This document shows positions 1-10,755 of a stretch of DNA of 64,000 bases, in pieces. Under the pieces are notes generated by a model. That model did no database searches. It was not told the DNA's origin and worked only from the letters and a program-made list of their open reading frames with translations. The position numbers were made by a program, and so were the translations under genes. The stretch's first letter is position 1, and every line of letters begins with the position of its first letter. Source of the DNA: Oryzias latipes (Eukaryota > Chordata > Actinopteri > Beloniformes > Adrianichthyidae). The stretch is taken from contig NC_019871.2 of NCBI RefSeq assembly GCF_002234675.1, positions 28,830,094 through 28,894,093 on the forward strand, written 5' to 3'.

Positions 1-1225
1 ATGAACACAAAATCCCTACGGGAAATGCTGCAATCTGCATCTTGGCTGCAGGTAAATGTGTGGGAATAACATCAGTCTTTATTTTGTCGGGACACGACTG
101 GAAACACAAATCCACATGATTGTTTGAACAGTTTCTAAAGACTAAGCGGAAGCTCACACACGGTTCTCCTGAGTCCGGCAGCCGCCAACCCAGAGCGGCG
201 GGTCGGAAACCTCCCCCACACGTAACAAAGCCCCTCCTCCCTGTCCGCAAACACAAAGCTATAAGTCCGGCTGCTGTGCTCAGACACGGTTCACTCGGGT
301 GGAGCAGCCAGTTGGTCCTGTATGAGCTCCAAAGCTTTCTCTGGAGCACTGCACCTTCAATGCATGACGTAAACCAGAGCAGTAGTGACACATGATCAGA
401 ATTAACTGTTTACCAGCAACATGATCAGATAAACAATCAGCATAACCCAGCCACTGGATCGGAAATCAATTTTGATCCGAACGAGTCTGATCGGGGCAGA
501 GTATTCCGAACGGCGTTTTTACGTGACGAATTTTTCTTCCGATCAGGCATTCTTTCTGATTGCTTTTGTCCATGTAAACACAGCTAATGTATTCGTCCAA
601 TCACCTACACCACATGTGTCAAACTCGAGGCCTGGGGTCCAAATGTGGCCCACCATGTCACTTTGTGGCCCACAAGAGCATAAAAGTTTTTAATTTCTTA
701 AAAGATTTTTTTTTTTTTTTTTTAGTTTATTACAGATCTGTGTAGCTGTTGTAATTATTCAGTGTTTGCAGGTCTTATATGTGTATGCAGAGAAACTGTC
801 ATCAAACCATCAGTTGGATGCAAGGTTGTGTGCAGCCTTTTTTTTGTAAAATGTTACACTAATACATGTTCTTTCTAGCTCAGTTTTATTTGTCTTTATT
901 CACTTGGACAGTTTGATCTTTCATTAATGGAGTAATGTGGATTTTAATAAGCAGACACAATTTAAAAAGATTTATGTTAGAGTAACACGCAAACACATGT
1001 TTTCTATGCAACTGGAATTGTCACTTTAAAAAGTTATGAGTTATTTAACATTAAGGAGTAGTTACATTTATAAGTTATATCTGGCCCTTTTAGGACAGCC
1101 ACTCTGCTGACGTGGCCATCAGTGAAAATGAGTTCGACACCTTGACCTACATAATTTTAGAAATCGTTTTGTTCTCCTGACGTGAGAAAACATTCATTCT
1201 CTTTATCTCTGTGCTGTCTTTCAAG
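1..1225. other. Intronic DNA upstream of the first visible sialyltransferase exon
   Basis: No exon is supported here. The earlier exons of the sialyltransferase (transmembrane anchor, stem, motif L) should lie upstream, outside the window. A possible donor (CAG/GTAAAT) ends a short open stretch near base 51, but its translation does not look like the family. Bases 611-1144 look like a non-autonomous hAT element and are listed separately. Confidence 0.5.
611..1144. mobile_element. Non-autonomous hAT-like element
   Basis: The left end reads ACATGTGTCAAACTCGAGGC and is followed by a 'tggcccacc' block. The right end, near 1110-1144, holds 'tggccatcagtgaaaatgagttcgacacc', the rough inverse of the left end. 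This 'gtgtcaaactc...ggcc' end is typical of small fish hAT elements. There is no transposase. Ends are approximate and no clear target duplication was found. Confidence 0.5.
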
Positions 1226-1363
1226 GTCAGGAAAGGCTTTTGGAAGCCCCCTCCTCTAATCTGGCTGGGTCAAAGTAGTAAAGTGAGAGTGTTGGACCCA
1301 TACTTCATGCAGCAGACTGCAAACAAACTGCTCCAGTTTCCTCTGGCACCAAAAAAGGGTCAG
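1226..1363 (+). CDS. ST3GAL4-like alpha-2,3-sialyltransferase, third-last exon
   Basis: The exon is bounded by a pyrimidine-rich acceptor (ctgtctttcaag) and a donor (CAG/GTAAGG) and is 46 codons long in phase 0. It starts VRKGFWKPPPLIW and continues through VRVLDPYFMQQTANKLLQFP to KKGQ. This matches the part of beta-galactoside alpha-2,3-sialyltransferases of the ST3GAL4 type just before motif S. These are Golgi type II membrane enzymes that move sialic acid from CMP-sialic acid to terminal galactose. The next exon, 4.3 kb downstream, joins in phase. The exact paralogue is unsure: fish have extra ST3GAL genes, so I give no symbol. Confidence 0.8.
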
Positions 1364-1970
1364 GTAAGGGATTCTTTGTGTTTGGTCACAAGGCTGATAC
1401 TTTGAAAATGAGTTTATATTTTTATACCCTGATGTCCTTAACCAAAATTCTACCATTTTAAGCTCTTTTTAAACTTGGTTGCAGTGAATTTTCTTATACA
1501 CTTTTTGTTTTTCCACTCATGGTTTGGGCATTCAGATTACTTGCTATTTTATTTCATGTTGGTTCAAAAAGCCTTCTATGTTGAAAAGAAGAACGGATTG
1601 TAGATTAGACTGTTTTGGAGTTCTGGAACTCTGGCACCAGATCAGGAACTCATCCTATCAAGGCCAAGAAGCAAATGCATTGGCTCTCCTTGAAAAACCA
1701 ATTATGTCCGAAGTGTTGTGTACATACTTCAAATGACAGCTCCCACAGTTGCATATCTGAAGAGCAAATAACTTGATTACATTTATTTTTCCTCTAGCAG
1801 TCCTCAAGTTTAGTGGAGGTGAGGTTAAAGCAGAAATAGCCAACCTCATTCTCTGGCAAACCTGTTCATACTTGCTGCATAAGACCCCAGGGAAGGTTAG
1901 TTTTTATCGGGCCTTCTTCTAACCTTTTTTTTAATCTTTATTTTTTATTGTTTTGGATTGGGTGAGAGTT

Positions 1971-1991
1971 GGGGGGGGGGGGGGGGGGGGG
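1971..1991 (+). repeat. G21 homopolymer
   Basis: An unbroken run of 21 G lies in the intron. It could form quadruplex structure and its length may be unreliable in an assembly. Confidence 0.95.
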
Positions 1992-2248
1992 TTGTATAGC
2001 AGACAACAGTACTTTACAGTAGTTTACTTCCTGCTCCACCAAAAGGAAGTCAATTCCAGTGCCAATGTTTTGCAATTCAGTGTTGGAACCAGACATCAGT
2101 AAGCAGTGATTAGGCAGTGATTTCTTTTTTTTCTTTGAAGCAGCTATCATTGGCTACACCAAATCTGTCAACCCTTTGAACGTTCAACGTAGGGGGCCAG
2201 CAGGAAAGCAGGAATTTAGATTAAACTTGCGTCTTCCTCGGCACACAT

Positions 2249-2408
2249 ACCGTATTCCCCGTCTCACGCTTACCCTTTCTGCTGGAGCACCCCTAGTGGC
2301 CGTTAGAAAAAATGCATTATAAAAAAGAAAAAAATTGCATCATTGAATAAGCCGCAGTATTGAAAGCGGGTGACAAAAGTAGGGATTTATAATCCAGAAA
2401 TTACGGTA
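2249..2408. mobile_element. Small MITE with TACCGTA ends
   Basis: The left end is 'taccgtattcccc' and the right end 'ccagaaattacggta', so the termini are inverted copies of TACCGTA-rich sequence. Between them lie 'gccgcagtattgaaagcgggtgac' type motifs of a common fish repeat. It is about 160 bp long and non-coding. Confidence 0.5.
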
Positions 2409-2544
2409 GTCAATTGTTTAAATTCTGCTGCTTAAAAAGATGAGAGGCTTGTGATTTTTCACCTTAGGTTTACCTCAGCTGAGATAAAATGAGAAAAGGA
2501 TATCTAGAAAATCAGCACTGTCTGATTTTTAAAGAATTAATTTG

Positions 2545-4300
2545 TAAACTATGGTGGAAAATGAGTATTTGGTCAATAAACAAAAATTCAACTCAATACT
2601 TTGCTGTCATTGCCAACAAAGGGTATATAACAGTCAGACATTTTCTGTAAGTCTTCACAAGGTTTTACAAACTATTGCTGGTATTGTTGGCCCATTCCTC
2701 CATCCAGTTCTCCTCTAGAGCAGTGATGTTTTGGGGCTGTTGCTGGGCTTTCAACCAGAGGGCTGCATTGGGATTGGGTCCCGGTGGGTCCCGCGGGACC
2801 CAACGCAAATCTCGCGGGATTGGGTGGTTTGAATTGTACTGCGGGCGGGAGCGGGCGGCAAAAAATAAACTCCGGGATCAGTTTTGCCATGAATATCTCA
2901 TGAATATATATTAGCGGACTACGTTAGGCTGTGCGGCTGTTGGAGTCTTATGTACTGAAGCTCTGTGAAGGCACCAGGTATAGACGCCCAATGGCCTGTG
3001 TCATCTAACCTGTTGTTGGGGGTGTGCAACGCCCCGCCCCGCCTCTTAGAAATTGTGTTCTTTAAAGCCTGATACCGCGGTCGCGTATGGGCGGAGCTAT
3101 CAGCTAAAGTTCTGGTCTGATCGCTGCATGGAGCGATGTGTTTATCAATGCATGGTAGACACAGAGAATGTGGAGAGATCAGGTTTATTATTTTGAATAG
3201 TTCTATTTGGTAATCATGTTTCCATGTTTGAGTTCATAAAATCATCCCAGAGAAAGTCTCTGCTTCAAGTCCTCCAGTGAAAGCTGCGTTTCAATATGAC
3301 GCCCGTGTTTCAATCTCTCTGACAGAGTTTAAAGCCAAAGCCCCTCCCCCGCCTCTCTACCTGCTTTTCCTCTCTACCTGTTCACCTGTTCACATCCTCT
3401 GCAGCTTAGAGTTATTTTCCCCGCGCTCCCAGTGTATATTTTGCACAGAGCGCAAAATACGGTCATAGCTGGTTAACACGTTAGTCGGAACGCTCTAGCG
3501 CAGCAGAAGGATGAAAGAGCTGTCAATCTATCTGGCAACACTGCGCGGGATAAGGAAGAAGCGGAGGTTTCCTGACAGGGACATGATGTCAATTGATGAA
3601 GCAGAAAAGAACCTCAAACGAGGTTCATCGTGAGACACGCATGGTGTTCAGATCTGCGTGCCGATGCCCCACTGAGGCGCAAAAACGGGAAAAGGCTGAA
3701 GCTAAAAAAAAAAAAGTATTTTTCCGTCAGGAAAAAATTAATTCATAGATTTTCAGCTCTGTTGAACCATTAATGTTTTTCTTCCCCCATAAATTCAAAT
3801 GACTTTGACCTGCATCTTTACCAGCTGGTTCAGCGCGCTTCAGGCCGTCTGTCTGCGCGCAGACATACGCACACTTTTTTACCGAACAGGATTTGTGAAA
3901 ATATATTTAATGATGATGTTGCACATTACACAAAAGAGGAATGCATGAAAAGATGAGTCTGGGGGAGGGACATGAATCTCTTTAATATCAATACAAATAC
4001 GTGTTTTTTTCCTGTGGGACGGGAGACGATACAAAATCAATGCATCTCTATTACTGTGCGGGAATTAATTCACTGAGTTTTGCGGTTGCGGGCGGGAGTG
4101 GACATGCATATTGCGGGAGCGGGCGGGAGTGGACATGCATATTGCGGGAGCGGGCGGGATTGGTCAGAAATTCGGCGGGTGCGGGCGGGAGCGAGATGAG
4201 AAAAATAGTCCCGCGCAGGGCTCTACTTTCAACTCCTCCAAAGATTCATGGGGTTGAGATCTGGAGCCTGAATAGCCACTCCAGGACCTTGCAAGGGAAG
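2545..4300 (-). mobile_element. Tc1-like transposon remnant, split by a hAT element
   Basis: The parts 2545-2755 and 4234-4300 together resemble one end of a fish Tc1-like element, in reverse orientation. Recognised stretches are 'gtaagtcttcacaaggtttt', 'ttggcccattcctccat', 'agagcagtgatgttttgggg' and 'ggggttgagatctgg', which belong to the C-terminal part of Tc1 transposase genes. The other half of the element is missing. It is interrupted at 2756 by a hAT element with an 8-bp target duplication. Confidence 0.7.
2756..4225. mobile_element. Non-autonomous hAT element inserted in Tc1
   Basis: This 1,470-bp element is flanked by a perfect 8-bp target duplication, CTTTCAAC, at 2748-2755 and 4226-4233, the hallmark of hAT insertion. 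The left end is CAGAGGGCTGC and the right end, inverted, is TAGAGCCCTGC. Both sub-terminal regions are rich in 'gcgggagcgggcggg' repeats. No transposase frame is visible, so it was mobilised in trans. Confidence 0.85.
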
Positions 4301-5707
4301 TGTCACATGTCCCAGGAATGGGTGGACCAAAGACCAAGTTTCCAGTATCATTTTATTATTTTTTAAAGGAATTTATTTGTTCTCAAATTCTTAATTTTTT
4401 TCCAGTAATTTTTTAGCATGTTTTTTTTTTTTTTTACACATACCACAGCTGAAAAAAAGAAAACCACTTAATTGTCATGTTTTGATCTGGTTTCTATGAC
4501 AAATACTTTCTATTGGGAATATTAAATCGAGTAAAAATTATCCGGCAAAAGTGATGGTGTAGCTTTTAATAGCGAATAGCATTAAAAAAAACAAAAAAAA
4601 GTTGGTTTGGTGTCCAAATTCCTCTTATAATCAAGGGTACAAGATAGTCCCACACTACATAGCTCTTAGTTAGGGAGTAGTGAAGGATTTTGGACATAAC
4701 TAAAACCTGCTGTAGTCCTGACTAGCAGAAGCAGCTGAAGGACGGCGGTCAGCTGGAATTAAGCAGCCAGTAATCAAGTCTGCGCTTCAGATTTCAGCAT
4801 TTCTCTCAAAGTCTGTTTGACTGCATGTCACTTTTCCACATTCCAAATGCACTATACTAATGAATGTTACACAGTGATCTTTCACTTGGTCAGGACACCA
4901 ATGTTTCCACTTCTCTGGTTGCTGCTAAGAATAAATCAATTGTTTCCTTGTCAGAAGACATCCTAATTGGAATATTTGCACAGGATTGTTTGAGCATTCA
5001 GAGGTTACATGTTGACGGTATCATCAATTTAGATTTGTTTTTTTTTGGTTTTGTAGTTCTTGCTTACAGAGTTGGATTATTTTTTTTATAAATACATTGC
5101 AAATACCTTAACATTAAAAATATAAAAATAAATATTGCAATTGAACGAATCATCTTTTGTCTGAAATGTGATCCAGATTTTTATTTTCTTTAATATTACA
5201 TTTGAAAGACCCGCATAAGAAAAAATCCGGACTTTGGGGTGTTTTAAACCTGTTCTTGCAGCATTTTTCTAATGGAGGACATGTGTAAAGAATATTAAGC
5301 TTGAAATCGTTGCAAATCAGGAGCAGATGAAAAAATGGTGATGGAAAAAGCTTGTAGCTGTGATGTAGGTGCTACAGCCAGCGTTCCTCCATTCTGATGC
5401 ATCCACTTGCAGACAAAGTGATCCAAATTAAATAATTAAAAGACCATTGAAAACAATGGAATTAAATCAGAAGATGACTGGAGTAGGACTTTAAGCCTTT
5501 TACTTTCACTTCCATCTAGTGGACATTTGAAGTATGTACAGTAAACAGTTTGGTTGTTGGACAATTTTACTCCTTTTTTCCCTCCAATCAAATCTAACCT
5601 AAGCACTTTGGTTGAATATTTGGTATTATATATGAGCACCTAAACATGTGAATTTACAGTCTTTAAATCAAACACTTTAACCTGCTGTCCTCTGCTGTTT
5701 CTCGCAG

Positions 5708-5860
5708 AACCATTTTCATCCCACCACAGGGCTTCTTGCTGTGTTTGTGGCTCTCAATTACTGTGACATGGTCCACATTGCTGGTTTTGGTTATCCCCCA
5801 AAGAGTGACAAGCGGCAACCCATCCATTACTATGGATACCATACTATGAAATCTATGAAG
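5708..5860 (+). CDS. ST3GAL4-like sialyltransferase, motif S exon
   Basis: This exon of 51 codons lies between an acceptor (ctgtttctcgcag) and a donor (AAG/GTGAGT). It carries sialyl motif S, HPTTGLLAVFVALNYCDMV, ending in HIAGFGYP; its Cys normally pairs with a Cys in motif L. After it comes motif III, HYYG, where many ST3GALs have HYYE. The exon ends YHTMKSMK. Phase 0 on both sides agrees with the flanking exons. Motif S contributes to CMP-sialic acid and acceptor binding in the family. Confidence 0.88.
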
Positions 5861-5949
5861 GTGAGTGGAGTTGACTAAAACAGTTAAAAATGTGATCTCT
5901 GATTTGAACAAAAGATTGTTGTTGTTTTTTTTTAAATCTGTTCTTGCAG

Positions 5950-6039
5950 AACTCTCCACATGATGTCAGTCGTGAAGGCCGAGCCTTGAAAAGGTTGGAG
6001 GATTCAGGAGCGGTCATGTACCTGCACCGACACCTGTGA
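5950..6039 (+). CDS. ST3GAL4-like sialyltransferase, terminal coding exon
   Basis: The acceptor (tgttcttgcag) sits 89 bases after the previous donor, so the intron is very short. The exon starts NSPHDVSREGRALKRLEDSG and ends YLHRHL followed by TGA at 6037-6039. HDVSRE is sialyl motif VS (HxxxxE), with the catalytic-site His and Glu both present. Family members end shortly after this motif, so the stop is at the expected place. Confidence 0.88.
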   Translation, partial: NSPHDVSREGRALKRLEDSGAVMYLHRHL

Positions 6040-6650
6040 CACTGGCTGCTCCAGTTCTGCTCCCTTTACTTTATAGCCACTGCACAATGAGCAGATATTG
6101 CATTAGAATGTATTTTCATTTGGTTTCTGACCTAAAATGGATAAACTGATTTTTGCCTTGGGACTTGTGAATTAAAGTGGTTCAAATCAAATGAGGGGTA
6201 GCATAACGACTTCAATGTGAGGTTTACTGTGATACTTTAGCTGAGCTTTCTCACCTACACGACTCTTACTACAGTTCAAGACTAATTCCAGTCTTTGGCG
6301 GCAGACAGGAAATCCTGTTACACTTTAAGAAAACCTTGTAGATTTGCAGCTCTGAAAATGTTTGTTTCTTTAAAGATTTCATGTAGATTTCTAAGCTGGT
6401 GCGTTAATCTTTCTGCAGTTGTCAAATTATTTTGGCTCCAAGTTTGTAGAATCTTTTTTCCCCCCTGCATTTTAAATAAACATAACCTACAGCTTTATTT
6501 TACCCTGTAGCCTGGACTGATATTGATATTTACTAATTTACATAAATATGGCAAACTTGTCGTCAAATGTATTTTTGTATTCAGATAAAATGTATTTTTT
6601 TATGATTTTCTTTTTTAAATTAAAGGCATTTAACTGAACTGTATGCAATC
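6040..6650 (+). other. Sialyltransferase 3' UTR
   Basis: AT-rich sequence after the stop codon. Candidate polyadenylation signals are AATTAAA near 6170, AATAAA at 6475-6480 and ATTAAA near 6618. The transcript probably ends a little after one of the last two; which one is used cannot be told here. Confidence 0.5.
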
Positions 6651-6889
6651 TTTCAATTGTCTGCAAATGTATTTGTCACAAAGCGGGCTCAACACCAGCT
6701 GAATTGTAGCTGAACCAGGGCTTGAATTGTTAAGTTTACAGGAACTCTTTAACCACTAGGTGGCAGATTCCTCTGCATTAACAGGAGTTCAGATTGAGTC
6801 TCCTAAATGCACATTTAGGTTGACCTCCAAACTCTCAAATGACACATTGAGTTTGGATCTTAGATGTTGTTTTAGATGTTTGGTACGGT

Positions 6890-7085
6890 GACCGAGGCCT
6901 AAAAATAATGGCAAACAAGAAAATAGAAAAATAAAAATGACCTCAGTTTTTCCTAGAGGTAATTACTTGACTTCCAGGTCTTGATGTCTCTGGTGCAGGC
7001 ATTAAGTTTCTCTATATGGTCTTTCTGGTCAGATTTAATGGATAAATAAAACCACGCATCATCCGTATAACTGAAAATTAAGAGC
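6890..7085 (-). mobile_element. LINE reverse transcriptase fragment (L2/CR1-like)
   Basis: On the - strand the sequence reads YTDDAWFYLSIKSDQKDHI followed by 'EKLNACTRDIKTWKS', clearly related to the YADDTQLYLS...DIKTWM block of L2/CR1 reverse transcriptases, with the catalytic YADD changed to YTDD. Only about 200 bp survive, with no ends. Confidence 0.65.
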
Positions 7086-7559
7086 AGGAAGGACCTTCAA
7101 GTGTTAAACGCAGTTTCTTTTTGTAGTTCGGTTTTAGTTTTGAATGTTGCACACTCCACCAGCAGCATCTTGAGACAATGTTCCTGCCAGTGCACACACA
7201 AGGCCTTTAGATTGATTCATTGGATTCTGTTCCTTAGGTTTCTGAAAGCAGCTCCTCATCATAACCCCATCATAGCATTGATCTCTGATGTAATTTAACT
7301 GAAACAAGTAAACCAACACTTGAAATGACAGAAACTAAACTGATTTACAGCCACGTTGTATGGCCGTAAAAAAATAATAAAATGGCGGCTTTCTGTTGCT
7401 TTTATCACCATAGCAACAAATATGTTTTGGTCGCCTGAGGATACCAAACAGATCGTAAGTTTCAGAAGAGTCAGCCAAAGGAAACTTTGGGACTTTTTAG
7501 CTGGTACTAAAGGTGTTTTTATTGAGAAGTCAAGATGGCAGAGCCTTCCTGAGGTCAAA
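7086..7559. other. Intergenic DNA, nothing recognised
   Basis: Only short frames without family resemblance are present. The block 7360-7560 may be the outer part of the fold-back element that follows. Confidence 0.4.
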
Positions 7560-8285
7560 CGCCAAAACTCCACGGATGGTTGTAGACTCAAGCTGGCGTC
7601 GTGTGTAAAGGTTTGTGTAAATCGCTCAAATTCTTTGGAAAAACGTGGAAATAGACCACAATGTATCGCGTTTGAACAATTTTTAAGACACTATCAGCAT
7701 TTTCATCATCAGATCACAGTGGATTCATAAATAATCATCGTAAAACGCTCATATCAATTTGCTGTAGTAATTAGGGATTATGGTTGGAATTCAGATGTAG
7801 CCCAAATCTAGGATTTTGCCAGAAAATGGCCGCCAAGTCATAGTCAGTGTACTCCCTAACTACTAAAAAACTATATAGTGCTGGAATATCTAATGCCCTG
7901 GATTTTAAAAGTAATTGGGACACCATTCTCACTACTTTTTCTTTTAATATGACCATACCAATCTCACAAAGCCAAAATCTAAGCAATATGAGTGTTTTAC
8001 GATGATTATTTAGGAATTTACTGTGTTCTGATGATGAAAACGTTGATGGTTTATTTAAAAAAATACATTAAAACACTTTTTTTTTCAACAAAAATTGTTC
8101 AAACGCAATGCATTGTGGTTTATATTCGCCAATGTAGTGAGCATTGATGCACACTGTTTTGTCGCCGAGACTTCTGGGAGATTTCTAAGGCACTCAATTT
8201 TGTATTTGTAAATTCGGACAGCACTGCAAAATGGCCAATGCACCATATAGTGAGTACTGAAGGAATTCGGACAAACCCTTAATGT
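7560..8285. mobile_element. Fold-back (long inverted repeat) MITE
   Basis: The left arm at about 7640-7760 ('caatgtatcgcgtttgaaca', 'tcatcatcagatcacagt', 'aatcatcgtaaaacgctcat') returns in inverse at about 7985-8135 ('atgagtgttttacgatgatt', 'actgtgttctgatgatga', 'tgttcaaacgcaatgcattg'). The centre holds 'tactccctaactac...ctatatagtg', and 'ccatatagtgagtactg' lies near 8250. No protein is encoded. Outer ends are approximate. Confidence 0.6.
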
Positions 8286-8405
8286 TCTCCTGTACCCTGC
8301 CATAGACTTTCCCAGGGAGGCTGAGGAGTGTGATTCCCCTGTAGTTGGAACACACCTTTCTTAAAAAGGGGAACCACCCCCCCTTTCTGCCAGTCCACTG
8401 ATACA
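8279..8405 (-). mobile_element. Non-LTR retrotransposon RT fragment
   Basis: In two - strand frames the sequence gives KGGVVPLFKKG and VCSNYRGITLLSLPGKVYGR, the 'VPLFKKGD...CSNYRGITLLSLPGKVYARVL' block of a common fish LINE reverse transcriptase. The switch of frame between the two peptides shows an indel. The same LINE family appears at 10.2-10.75 kb on the other strand. Confidence 0.7.
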
Positions 8406-8787
8406 GATAAAAAGTGAAAATCGCCAAATCTCAAACTTTGCCACGAAAGGGCTGCCAAGCCGTAGGTCGTTTGGCCATCCAATAAGAATTTCAAAAATAT
8501 CTTTAGATATCCCCGATAAGTGTGTTTTGGATTCATTTATGTATTTAAAAAAATTTATTTTTGGCTCCATAAGCGATTTTCAGCCCATTCATGTTTTTTA
8601 CGGTCTCGTTCGCCATGATGTCTTCGTCTGGTGGGGGTGTCCTTCTATATGCCCGAAATTCATTTTCACTGTCAAACTTTGACAGGTGACTCCGCCTCAG
8701 TCACAGTCAATTGTTTTTATATACATCACACGCTACCATCTGATGACGACCCTGAAGAAAACTGAAAAAGTCCGTAGAAACACAGGA

Positions 8788-9900
8788 GGGTATTCCAGGA
8801 AGCATGTTTAAACTAGCCTGACTTTAAGCCTGAACTCTGGCTGAAATCCGCCTGAACTTGCTTACTCTGGGTATGTCGGTATATATATATATATATTTTA
8901 TCCAATTTTGCCAACTTAAATGAATTACTTCTATTGGTAACAAGTAATTGAGTTAAATTTATTCAACCTAATTTCTTTCGTCTATAAAACTTAGTGTTTA
9001 TTCAACTCAAATTTACATATTTATTTAACTAAATGTCATATTCAATCCAATTCAATTAATATTTTTTCCATCTTAATGAATTATAATTCTTGAACTCTCA
9101 TATGTCTAAGTTTGAGCCGGCAGATATACTCATTTTTATAACAATAAAAAGAACAAAATTTTATGTGAATGGAGAGTTCATCCATTTTAGAATTATCCAA
9201 TATTGTCATTACTTCACATGGGTGTAGGGGTGCTATATAAACTCGATATCTTCTCCCTCCCTCTTACTCATGGTGCAGAGACTTGAGCAAAGTAGGACAA
9301 AATAACTCGGCAAAACATGGTAAAACACAGTAAAACAGCTAAACAACTAAACACATTTGGTAAAAACCCACACTTGAACCCAAATCCGTCCAGACAGGCA
9401 AAGGGAATGGTATCCCAGAATCCCTTGCGGTGCCACTCTAACAGCAGCACCAAAGTTACATCTACTTAATTGAATTAATTTGAATGAAAGTAAAATAACT
9501 GTCTGAAAACTATGTGTTATTTTTAAACTGACTTAACAAAAAAATGATTTTTAATTATCTTAACTGAAGCAAATAATTAAGTTAGATCAACAAAGTTTAT
9601 CTTTCCAACATCCGAATGTGGTCTTATCACCTTCTCACGGTGGAAAAAGTATTATTTGAGCTTCTTATCCACTAAATTATCTTCAAATGGACACGCCATG
9701 CTGCTTCACCTCTCTGAAAACAAACTAAGCTTCAACTAAACCTGCTCCGGACCAGGTTATGTTTAGAGAATGAGTTGCCATGGCAACTTGACATACCCTG
9801 AAACACACCTCCATTTCTGGAACCGAAAGCTGAGGTTATCAACTTCCTTAGCCTCAAACTTACCGTGGGAGCTAGCATAACCTGCTTCCTGGAATACCCC
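8788..9900. mobile_element. Terminal-inverted-repeat element, ~1.1 kb
   Basis: The left end GGGTATTCCAGGAAGCATGT is mirrored at the right end, where the + strand ends ACCTGCTTCCTGGAATACCC at 9881-9900. Inside are other AT-rich repeats, including (AT)n near 8880-8896 and a block at about 8900-9640 of 'aattaagttagat' type sequence that may be a second, nested element. No transposase frame was seen and the target duplication is not clear. Confidence 0.55.
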
Positions 9901-10069
9901 GCAGGTGTGTGAAAAACACAACACATGTCTGATAACAAAAGAAGTTTGGTGATGGCACTCACAGTCGCAATAAGGTGTGGTAAATGCTGAAGAGCTTGTT
10001 TAATCATCAATATTATTGAGATGATGACCAATTCTTTGAGTTTTAAGCATAGTCCAGCTGAAACTCAAT

Positions 10070-10142
10070 CACCTCAGAGGTCACTTGAATCACTAATCCC
10101 TGTCTTAGAAGGCCAGTGCCTTCTCCATTAGGCCACTGAGGT
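10070..10142 (-). pseudogene. Decayed tRNA-Arg(TCT)-like gene
   Basis: Read on the - strand, 73 nt fold as a tRNA. The 7-bp acceptor stem is perfect (ACCTCAG/CTGAGGT), the D-arm is GCCTAATGGAGAAGGC as in vertebrate tRNA-Arg, and the anticodon loop CTTCTAA gives TCT. One anticodon-stem pair is broken, and three of five T-stem pairs fail (AGTGA/GACCT). The B box is therefore poor and the copy is almost surely inactive. It could be a dispersed tRNA pseudogene or the head of a SINE. Confidence 0.7.
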
Positions 10143-10169
10143 TTGATGATGGCCATGTCCTGCTTTCAA

Positions 10170-10755
10170 TTGGAGAAGTGCCCTAATGGGTAACTCAATT
10201 GTCCTCCTGGGGGACTTCAATGCCCACGTGGGCTATGACAGTGGCACCTGGAGGAGCGTGATTGGTAGCAATGGCCTTCCTGATCTGAACCCGAGAGGTG
10301 TTTTGTTGTTGGACTTCTGTCCTCGTCATAGTAAAGAGAAGGGCACAGCTGTCCACTGATCACTACCTGGTGGTAAGTTGGATTCACTGGAGGCCGGAAA
10401 GACTTGGGACACCCGTCAAGTGAGTGCCTCAGAAGTGGAAAGCAGTTCTCTGCAGGCACCGTTTTCCGTGCAGGTGGGGAGCTGTTAAATTCGACAGGGG
10501 ACTTTGTCAGTCCCACCGACAAGCCTTCTTTTCAGGAAGCACAGGATGAAGACTTTGGGGTGAGGCTTTTCCATCACCCAGGCTGAAGTCATTGAGGTGG
10601 TCAATGAGCTCACCCTTGAGTACCTCAAGTCTATGGATGCTGTTGGAGTGTCTTGGATGACACATCTCTGCAGCATCGCGTGGCAGTCAGGAACTGCACC
10701 ACTTGACTGGCAGATAGGGGTGTGTTCAAACTACAGGGGAATCACACTCAGCCCA
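10170..10755 (+). mobile_element. Non-LTR retrotransposon fragment (endonuclease to RT)
   Basis: The + strand reads [20 protein letters not shown] then [19 protein letters not shown] (the GDFN block of the endonuclease). Later come EVIEVVNELTLEYLKSMDAV, LCSIAWQSGTAPLDWQ and VCSNYRGITLS (reverse transcriptase N-terminal part). Most of the linker and RT are missing, with several frame changes, so it is a collapsed copy of the LINE family also seen at 8.3 kb. Confidence 0.75.

Larger units (their letters stand above)
1364..5707 (+). other. Large sialyltransferase intron filled with transposon remnants
   Basis: This 4.3-kb intron contains a G21 run, a small TACCGTA-ended element, a Tc1 remnant split by a hAT element, and a short 'cactacatag...agggagtagtg' piece near 4640-4700 like that in the fold-back element at 7.6-8.3 kb. 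I see no further coding exon. Confidence 0.6.

Noticed and set aside
1-51. Possible upstream sialyltransferase exon ending CAG/GTAAAT
   Set aside because: Its translation (NTKSLREMLQSASWLQ) does not resemble the expected region before VRKGFW.
7771-8570. Several overlapping - strand frames
   Set aside because: They are chance frames in the fold-back element; only the short RT peptides at 8279-8405 have a family match.
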